64,000 nucleotides of DNA from Coccinella septempunctata (Eukaryota > Arthropoda > Insecta > Coleoptera > Coccinellidae): positions 56,880,270 through 56,944,269 of the forward strand of contig NC_058189.1 of NCBI RefSeq assembly GCF_907165205.1, written 5' to 3'. A program made the position numbers and the translations under genes. Positions 56,030-64,000 of the stretch are shown here, one piece after another. Every line of letters starts with the position of its first letter. Positions within the stretch are counted from its first letter, which is position 1. Below the pieces are notes generated by a model, which was given only the letters and a program-made list of their open reading frames with translations, was not told the DNA's origin and made no database searches.

Positions 56030-56400
56030 AGATTATATTTTATCCGTTATTTTTGAATCAGTAGCTTCAAAATAAGATAAAACACCACCGCGCTCGAGAA
56101 TATACATATGACGTTGTTTTTTTTGCAACTTTGGCGCCCTCCCACACATTTTCGACACGCTTAAATTGTCAGATTAAGAGAATATATACTTTTCAACATA
56201 ATTAACCACATATATCTGACACGCTCGAGTATGTACAATGATCGTTTTTTTTTTTACTATTCTGACAGGCTGTCCTAGAGAATTCCCCCTATATACAGGA
56301 TACAAGGTATGTCCCCTTAAAATAATCTGACACGCTCAAGTAAATCCCGAATTTCCCTCTTCGGCTCCCCAACTATAAGCTGATAGGCTCTAGGGTTACA
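56030..56400. repeat. Region with repeated TCTGACACGCTC motif
   Basis: The motif appears as CTGTCAGATTA (56027), GACACGCTTAAATTGTCAGA (56154), TCTGACACGCTCGAGTA (56216), TCTGACAGGCTGTC (56261), TCTGACACGCTCAAGTAA (56327) and CTGATAGGCTCTAG (56380), in both orientations. It may be the end of a larger element together with O at 55525. Confidence 0.5.
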
Positions 56401-58366
56401 ATCTTGTTTGGCCTGGTTTCTGAAGATTTTTCATCCTAAATTCACTTTATGCATATGGATGTAGTCATAATTCCATAATAACTCGATTTCCCATGAAACA
56501 AGAAATCTTATTTCTATAATTATTCAGAGCATTTTCATTTGAATGTAAGTACAGGAAAATCCTTATAAATTAACAAACTATGATCCAAGATTATAGACTG
56601 GAAAGATAGAAACGCCCTCGTATCTCTAGTACTAAAAACCGACTGTATTTTGGTCTGTGTTTGCCACATTGGACAATGAGATGGCGTTGAAAACGTACAG
56701 TCAATACAGAAAAACTGTTTAATAGTTTTGTATTGAATTTCAATATCGACTTTGTTGAAACCAGAAAACAAACATCAAGCGACAAAACAGAAGTATGGTT
56801 TTGTTTTGTGATCAGGATGATTCAACTGAACATTGTTTGGCATCAATTATATCAATAAAATATGCTTTCAGATGTGCTATATATTTTTATTTGCAATTTT
56901 TAAAAAATTTCAATAGAAAATACAAAATTTAATTATGGACAACAAATAGAGCTTTGAGTGTTATTTCTGTGCGATACATTGTTTGGAATTGATAAACTTA
57001 GTTGAATTTTTTCAATTTATATCACAAATTAATATGAACCAATATTCAATATACCATCATAGCATACACATTTCAGTTCTTCACATATCAGTTACAGAAT
57101 TTTCAAAACCACAATTGAAAAAACTTCACAGAGGTATACAAGACTGTATGTTAGCCCGTCAATGAGGTTTTTTATGCTTTTTTTTTGTTTTTTCATGATA
57201 TGGTCTATTTATGACATAATATACAAATTGACTAATGAATGAACAAAACACTCAAAGCAGGTTTCATAAAACATTGACCGTCACTCGATTCCCAAAACTA
57301 AATCAATAAAACCTTCGCATTTCTGAATATATCGAAGGAGTAGCAATTGAGAATCAGTGAATGGACGTATAAAGGTCATAATTTCCCCTAATTGTGCCCT
57401 TCATGCTAAGGGTGCCTTCTGCATACAACAATTTACTTGGATAAACAGTTCTCAATTGACCTGCAGTAAAATGTTCATTGCACATGGTGTAGTCAATAGT
57501 GTTTGCTCAAGTAATTGTCCTTACGCCATGAAAATTTTATCCAATTCGTAGCACTGAAAAAAATCAATGGATGACCGCACATATTTCTATTTTCCTCAGT
57601 AAAATAAGAACTTAATTTCGGAAAATCCTTTTTATTTGTTCCACAGTTATTCACCATGCAATAATTTTTCGAACGATATTTTGAGATTTTCACCATTAGA
57701 CGAAAAAAATTAATAATCAGCAACTAGAAGGAGCTGGATAAACGAAAGGCGGTACGAGAATAAAAATCTTCAAAAGTTCTCCGATCAAATTTTCATATGT
57801 TTCTGCAAAGGGCCCTCAAATCAATATTTCAACCAGTCTTAGTAACACATTGGAAACACAGATGGCACTCACATCACTTTAGTTGCTTCGTTTACCATCT
57901 TTCTACTCTATAATCTTTGACTACGATATTTTCTTAATTATTTAGCAGATGATTTGACATTTTATAGAAGAAATTTACGTACGTTTATGGCAGAACTGAA
58001 ACATTTAAAACTTGTAAATGCTTCCCAACGTATACCCTGTATTCACACCGAAAATACTCCAGAGAGCGTATAGATCGAAAACAAAAACGATAAAATGAGT
58101 TTTTTGTGTTTTTTCCAAGATCCTGAAAGATGTATTACCTTAGGTCCAGACAACCCTTTCTGATAATCAGCTTTTCCAAGATCTACCCACCGAGTCTCAC
58201 GAACTAGAGTTTGCGTTAATTAATAGTTTGGTACGTTAATCAATTTCCAATTTTCTCGAGAGGCATGTTCGGGATAGTCTCAAATGAAGGCTAAATCGAA
58301 AAGAGGTTTTGTTGCTCCCTGACCCGCGCAAAAATTACCCAGCAGAGTCTAGAGCTCATCAGTTGA
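56401..58366. other. Mostly featureless; partial L element at 57257-57365
   Basis: GGTTTCATAAAACATTGACC ... GTAGCAATTGAGAATCAGTG matches, in inverse, part of the L elements at 37526 and 50641. Open frames at 56535-56785 overlap each other and have no support. Confidence 0.5.
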
Positions 58367-58639
58367 TTAAACGTTGGCTTGATTATCGAAGGCTGCAGGG
58401 GGTTGAGAAGACGGGGTTGCTGCCAGACTAGGAAATAAAGGAATGCTCGAAATTTCGTCATAAAATTCGTAGGAAATTTCTCGCAAAAACGAATTTAACA
58501 CTGATGGAACAATTTCTCTATAAAATGCACGAGATTCACGGAACTTGAAGTTTACAGCAGGGTTGAAACTTTGTATTTTATTTTCCTCCATATATAATAA
58601 CGTAGCCTGAACGGAAATCTCCATTGTTGCTGGCTGCAT
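58367..58639 (-). other. Unrecognised 90-codon open reading frame
   Basis: From ATG 58639 (a second Met six codons on, MEISVQATLLYMEENKIQSF) it reads through FRESRAFYREIVPSVLNSFL and REISYEFYDEISSI, ending PAAFDNQANV and stop. It has mixed hydrophobic and acidic residues and a plausible helical middle, and looks more protein-like than most short frames here. No family recognised, no splice or promoter evidence. Candidate small gene, exon with stop, or decayed element. Confidence 0.35.
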
Positions 58640-59049
58640 ACATGAATTTAAACATGAGCATTAGGAAACAGCATTGTGATGAGAGTTGCAGTTTTAAAAA
58701 AAGGGTGTTGTTTGTCTTGTCGGTAGGAAATATGTACCTAATATTTTAAAATCTGAAGCCATAAAAGTATAACACAAAAAGGTATCAATATTTACTGGAT
58801 TTGAGACTGAATACTGTAAATATATTTCAATACAATCACGTCGTGAAGTTTATACAGATGGATTTCAAGAATGTGGATTATGAGTCAACTTATGGAGAAC
58901 GTTAGTGCGCACCTTCCCAGCAAACAATTATTGTCTATTATTGTCTTACGAAGATGGAGATCAATATTGTAGATATAAAGATATTCGCTCCACTTTAGTG
59001 TTTATATGCAAGTCCAGTAAATTATTTCCAAAAATGTATTGGAACAATA
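58640..59049. other. No recognised features
   Basis: AT-rich spacer before mariner M4. Confidence 0.5.
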
Positions 59050-60259
59050 CGAGGATGTATTGATATCTAGTTAGCCTAGACCAGTTCCATACATAACAAA
59101 AAAATTGCGTCACCATAGCAACGAACAATAACTCATTAGAAGTGTCAGTGTGAAGTTTGAGGTCAAAAGAGTAAACCAGAGTTACGCAATTATATTAAAA
59201 GAAAGGAGATATTCACCGAAATTGTGAAAATCGAAAAATCATCAAGTACCTGTACTTAAAAGGGTTAAGAGGTGAGCAGATTTACGAAGATATGCTTAAT
59301 ACCCTTGGTGATCAATGTCCTTCGTATGCGACCGTCAAAAATTGGACTGCAATGGATAAATTTTCCATTGAAGATGATGACCGAACGCGAAGGCCAGTTT
59401 TTGTGTTAGTCCCCAAAAATATCGATGCAGTTTATGACATGATTTTATCAGACCGTCGAATTGTGTTTAAACGGATATCTGAAGCACTGAATATTTCATA
59501 CGCACGCGTTCATCATATAGTTCACGTCAATTTGTACATGAAAAAAATTGCTGCAAAATGGATCCACAAATGTTTGAATGTTCACCAAATGCGTGCAAGG
59601 GTAGAAGCATCGCGTTCGATCTGTGCTCGATTTGAAAACCGAATTGTTACTATGGATGGGAGTTGGGTTCATTTCAACGATCCAGAAACAAAGCAACCAT
59701 CGATGGAATGGCGACACTCTGGTTCTCCAAGACCTAAGAAGTTTCGTGTCCAAAAATCTGCTGGAGAAGTTCTTGCTTCAGTTTTTTGAGATTGCCATGG
59801 AGTAATCATGATTGATTTTTTGGATAGGGGTAGAACAATAACCGAAGATTACTATTCGACATTACTGACCACTCTACGGGAAAAAATTAAAGAGAAAAGA
59901 CGCAGAAAGCTATCCAAGGGTGTTTTTTTTTTGCAGGACAACGCCCTGCACACAAATCTCATGTTGACATGCAAAAAATTCGTGATTTAGGGTTTGAATT
60001 ACTAGAACACCCCCCTTATTCACCAGATTTGGCTCCATCCGACTATCATCTCTTTTCTCAACTGAAAAAAGTTAAGGTCGTAAATTTTCTTCCAACGAGG
60101 AGGTAATAAAAGCTGTGGAGGTCTGGTTTGCAGAGCAAGAAGAAACAGTTTTTTTTTTAAGTCTAGAGACGTTGCACGTTGGGTGTAATAAATGTATCCA
60201 ATTAAAAAGAGAATATGTTGACATTGAAATTTTGTTAGTTTCTATAGTAGGCTAAGAAT
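59050..60259 (+). pseudogene. mariner copy M4, nearly complete but broken
   Basis: The 5' end CGAGGATGTATTGATATCTA follows TA. The start region (CACCGAAATTGTGAAAATCG) has lost its ATG and is frameshifted. The readable frame begins MLNTLGDQCPSYATVKNWTA (59292) and goes through DMILSDRRIVFKRISEALNI to NRIVTMDGSWVHFNDPETKQ. The DE of MDETWVHF has become DG, next to the catalytic Asp. A stop follows ASVF (59787). A later frameshift disrupts LQDNALHTNLML, where LQDNAPAHKS is expected. PPYSPDLAPSDYHLFSQLKK is intact. The element runs to CAATTAAAAAGAGAATATGT and about 60259; the 3' terminal repeat is missing. Confidence 0.9.
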
Positions 60260-62851
60260 TAAAAACATTAAGAACTCAGAATTGTTTTTTATATTGTAAC
60301 GTGTATTTTTCACTAGCTCACTAGAAAATACAGTCAATATTATATCACTTTATTGATTTGGATTTTTATCATTGTATTGTATGCCGTAGGCAGACACCTT
60401 TTTGAAAAGAAAAAGAACCCAAATTTTGGTTTTTTCTTTTTCTGATTGACCAATTACTATGACTTCTTTCCTGGAATTCAATAAAAAAATCGCTCCCAAA
60501 TAATGTTGAGTGATTTGTACTAATCTGCCCATCTCTAACGTTTATTAATTATAATACCAATCATGCAGGAATAATTAAAATGGTTTAGTGATTTACATAT
60601 TCTCTTGGTTTTGTATAGTGATATCATCATGATCTATGAATCATTACACCAAAAGTAAGGCGGTATGAATCGTGAATACCTTAGTAATAACGAATCAATT
60701 TGCATAACATGAATGAAGTCACATTTCCAACGATGATTTGATGAAATTCTGTTTGTAAAATCAAATTCATAGATATCTGTATCCTCTAGGGTCACTCTGT
60801 ATTAATTTCATATAATCAATGAAACGCATAGATCATAGATTAATCTGTGCTATTATGTTTTATGGAGGCTGAGATTCTAATTCAGTATTGAATACTTCCC
60901 GAGGCATGCTTGCCATTCGTTCCTACATATTATATCTCTTCCATCGATAACGACAAGCAAAACCTTCGAATTTTGCAAAATAATCTTTGATAGGGTGCGC
61001 CATGACAGGCACGCTCTATGTTATTCGCTTGAATTAGATAAATGAAACCGTGGACAGACGGATTCTAGTCATGCAAATCCACCTTCGTTAATGGAAACGG
61101 CAACCTAGGAAATTATGCAATAATGATAAATGCACCAACACCTATAGGTATGCGACTTAGCCAAAGGAGTGCCAATTAAGGATTCAGATGGATCTGGCGT
61201 TACAATATGAATTTTACCACCAAGGTTCATCAGTAGAAATACAAAACATCGAATTCTAACTTCAACATCAAGTTGAAGCATTTTTATGACAGTTGCAAGT
61301 CATTCTATAGCTTAAATAGACAAACAACATGGTCCCAAATGTTTCATACTCTGGATAAGTTAATGATCAATAATTCATTGACAAATAGGGAGAATTAGTT
61401 CTATGATAACTTATAAAAGATGGTTTTGGTAGGGACACTTTGTATAGAAAGGACTCTGGAAAAATAATAGATCCCTTGGTGAGTTTTTCAAATATAAAAA
61501 AGCAACTGATTAGACTCTGAGACGAAAGAAAGTATTCTAAGGATGGACAACTTCACGAAAACAAACCTATTCTATAAAAAGTTCAACCTGTAACAATATG
61601 AAAATAAAAATTTTTTGGTAATGCTAGAAAATGGCGAATAACATCAACATGAAAATTAAGGTTAAAACATTCGTGTAGGCAATAAAGATATACTTCCTAT
61701 ACACGACTTTCAACGTAAACCGTGGGTTCATCAACAACTGCCATCTAAGTTCAGTACCTCTATTCTCTACATATTGTACATCATATACCACACACTGGAC
61801 CATACATACGTCCTAATGAAACATCATCAGTTCTCGTATAATCATGGATAAATTGGAAATGACGATGGTATTACATCCTGTCCTCCAAATCCGGTGCAAT
61901 TTCAAACTGCTGAATCACTTAATTACCCGTTATGTATTTAAGCAGTTAATTATAAAGGGAAAAACTGCACTGAGTGGAAGATTGAATCATTTGAGTTAGG
62001 TTGAGTGATTCGCATTCAAATAATGTAAGTAAGTATAGCGGTTTACTCAGAAAAAACAATTAGCTCAAACGTTTCATATTTCTCTGTACTCAATAAGTCA
62101 ACTACCAAAAGAACTATGTACTAATTTCATTATGTTCTCGAGAAAATCTTAAGAACAATGATTTAGGATATAATGAAATCAATAAATGAAATAATTTTCA
62201 CTAAAATGAATACATTTTTTAGAATCTATGTTGATCTTTTCAATCTTTGGGTCGTCATTATTCATTTACTGCACTACTCAAAAACTTAAATCGATATTCG
62301 AGTATTGCTCTACATACCATGTGGTGAGGCGAATGTTGACGTATTGCACACACAAACAAAATATAGTCCTCATTATATAATGGCTTAACTGAAAAAAAAA
62401 GTTGTTTTTGTTTTCAAAATCATATTCCTAAAATACCTATAATGAGGTAACCTTGATTCGAATTTCATCTGCTACTAAAAAAATATTTTTCGTGCTCTAT
62501 TATTGTTTAAAATATCTGTTCCGATTCTCAGATATACACCTATGGGCAGGTTAACTTGTCTTTATTATACCATGTTAAAATTCCCCGTGAAATATGAAGT
62601 ATTTAATAAAACTATGGTTGATAGAACAAGAAATCAGGCTTCTAAGTTAAACGCTCTGTTAAATCCCATTTGTCAAATGAAAGAAGATAAACTTACCTCT
62701 GTATGAATGAGATTCAATGCTGGATTCTTCAATTTCGTTATCTTATTGGTGAACTGATATTTCATCTTGTAATGTGAAAGTTTTCAGCAAAGAGATGAAA
62801 AGCAAGCATAGAAAAATGGTTATAGGGTCCGCCAAGGTTTTTTAATGACCA
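60260..62851. other. No recognised features
   Basis: AT-rich intron or intergenic DNA. Searched by eye for the missing first NOS1AP exon on the minus strand without success. Confidence 0.5.
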
Positions 62852-64000
62852 CGAGGATGTATTGATATCTAGTTAGCCTAGACCAGCTCCATGCATAAAA
62901 AAAATATTGCGTTACCATAGCAACGAACAATAACTCATTAGAAGTGTCAGTGTGAAGTTTGAGGTCAAAAAAGTAAACCAGAGTTACGCAATAAATTAAA
63001 TGAAAGAAGATGTCCACCGGAATTGTGAAAATCGAACAATTGGAGTATCGAGCCATCATCAAGTTCCTAGTATTTGAAAGGGTTAAGAGGTAAGCAGATT
63101 TACGAAGATAAGCTTAATACCCTTGGTGATCAATGTCCTTCGTATGCCACCGTGAAAAATTGGACTGCAAGCTTCAAAAGAGGTAAATTTTCCATTGAAG
63201 ATGATTACTGATCGGGAAGGCCAGTTTCTGTGTCAGTCCCCGAAAATACCGATGCAGTTCATGACATGATTTTATCAGACCGTCGAATTGGGCTTAAACG
63301 GATATCTGAAGCACTGAATATTTCATACGAACGCGTTTAAGAAGTCTACATCGTTTTCAAATCGAGCACAGATCGAACGCGATGCTTCTACCCTTGCACG
63401 CTTTTGGTCAACATTCAAACATTTGGGGATCCATTTTGCAGCAATTTTTCTCATGTTCAAATTGACGTGAACTATATGATTATAGTAGGGTAAAAGCATG
63501 GCGTTCGATCTGTGCTCGATTTGAAAATGATGTAGACTTCTTAAACCGAATTGTTACTATAGATGAGACTTGGATACATTTCTACGATCCAGAAACAAAG
63601 CAACAATCGATGGAATGGCGACACTCTGGTTCTCCAAGACCTAAGAAGTTTCGTGTCCAAAAATCTGCTGGAAAAGTTCTTGCTTCAGTTTTTTGGGATT
63701 ACCATGGAGTAATCATGATTGATTTTTTGGATAAGGGTAGAACAAGAACCGGAGATTACTATTCGACATTACGTACCACTCTACGGGAGAAAATTGATGA
63801 GAAAAGTAGCGGAAAGCTATCCAAAAGTGTTTTTTCTTTGCAGGACAACGCCCCTGCACACAAATCTCATGTTGCCATGCAAAAAATTCGTAATTTAGGG
63901 TTTGAATGACTAGAACACCGCCCTTATTCACCAGATTTGGCTCCATGCGTCTATCATCTCTCTCCTCAACTGAAATAAGGGTAATGAAAGCTGTGGAGGT
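62852..64000 (+). pseudogene. mariner copy M5, with an internal inversion, cut by the window edge
   Basis: Begins CGAGGATGTATTGATATCTA at 62852. ATG at about 63011 opens MSTGIVKIEQLEYRAIIKF, matching M1, but the frame breaks soon after. YATVKNWTASFKRGKFSIED is readable near 63148. A segment at 63338-63480 is inverted. After it come RIVTIDETWIHFYDPETKQQ (63548 on), VLASVFWDYHGVIMIDFLDK and LQDNAPAHKSHVAMQKIRN. A stop follows at LGFE, and PYSPDLAPCVYHLS has lost the final SDYHLF match, including the third catalytic Asp region. The 3' end lies beyond 64000. Confidence 0.9.
63338..63480 (-). repeat. Inverted segment within mariner M5
   Basis: From TAAGAAGTCTACATCGTTTT to CAAATTGACGTGAACTATAT the sequence is the reverse complement of the mariner body. 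Its part TCGAGCACAGATCGAACGCG recurs in normal orientation right after, near 63505 (CGTTCGATCTGTGCTCGA), so about 60 bp are present in both orientations. Confidence 0.9.

Noticed and set aside
1..64000. tRNA, rRNA, CRISPR or bacterial operon features
   Set aside because: No tRNA-like boxes in proper spacing, no spacer-repeat array and no operon-like gene order were seen; the exon structure is eukaryotic.

Overview
The window looks like insect nuclear DNA. It is AT-rich, its coding sequence is broken into short exons with GT/AG splice sites, and it carries insect-type mariner, Tc1 and non-LTR debris plus many short inverted-repeat elements. A beetle is plausible, but the sequence does not prove the order.

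The one host gene I can support is an orthologue of NOS1AP (CAPON, the adaptor of neuronal nitric oxide synthase), on the minus strand. Seven exons of the main transcript are readable, from 5' to 3': 38733-38804, 37063-37155, 28010-28174, 9727-9898, 4731-4891, 2915-3124 and 1240-1404. The first four carry most of the phosphotyrosine-binding (PTB) domain and its C-terminal helix. The others carry an acidic linker and the glutamine-rich coiled coil. All splice phases agree. The first coding exon (expected above 64000) and the C-terminal exons (below 1) lie outside the window. An unrecognised 198-codon exon at 12233-12826 sits inside the 18.1 kb intron. It starts with its own ATG and ends in a phase-0 donor that fits the 9898 acceptor, so it is probably an alternative first exon giving an isoform without most of the PTB domain.

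Nearly everything else is intron filled with mobile elements. There are five damaged mariner copies (20.9-22.97, 28.46-29.3, 42.9-43.6, 59.05-60.26 and 62.85-64.0 kb), one inactive full-length Tc1-like element with terminal repeats (33.98-35.48 kb), a second Tc1 fragment (41.95-42.25 kb), a third transposase remnant (25.6-25.93 kb), a non-LTR 3' half (2.04-2.8 kb) and a detached tail of the same family (40.81-40.92 kb). Three copies of a roughly 1.0-1.15 kb non-coding terminal-inverted-repeat element (called C here) lie at 6.9, 25.9 and 47.1 kb. Many foldback elements, most beginning CAGGGTG-like and ending CACCCTG-like, are named D, E, F, G, H, I, N and P here.

The nesting gives a relative history: an 815-bp hAT-like insert inside a mariner, a nearly perfect 274-bp palindrome inside C, a C copy inside a transposase remnant, and a LINE tail, a small MITE and a gene fragment inside three D copies. 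No RNA gene, CRISPR array or bacterial feature was seen. From 38805 to 64000 there is no supported host exon; this stretch is most likely intron 1 or the 5' flank of NOS1AP.
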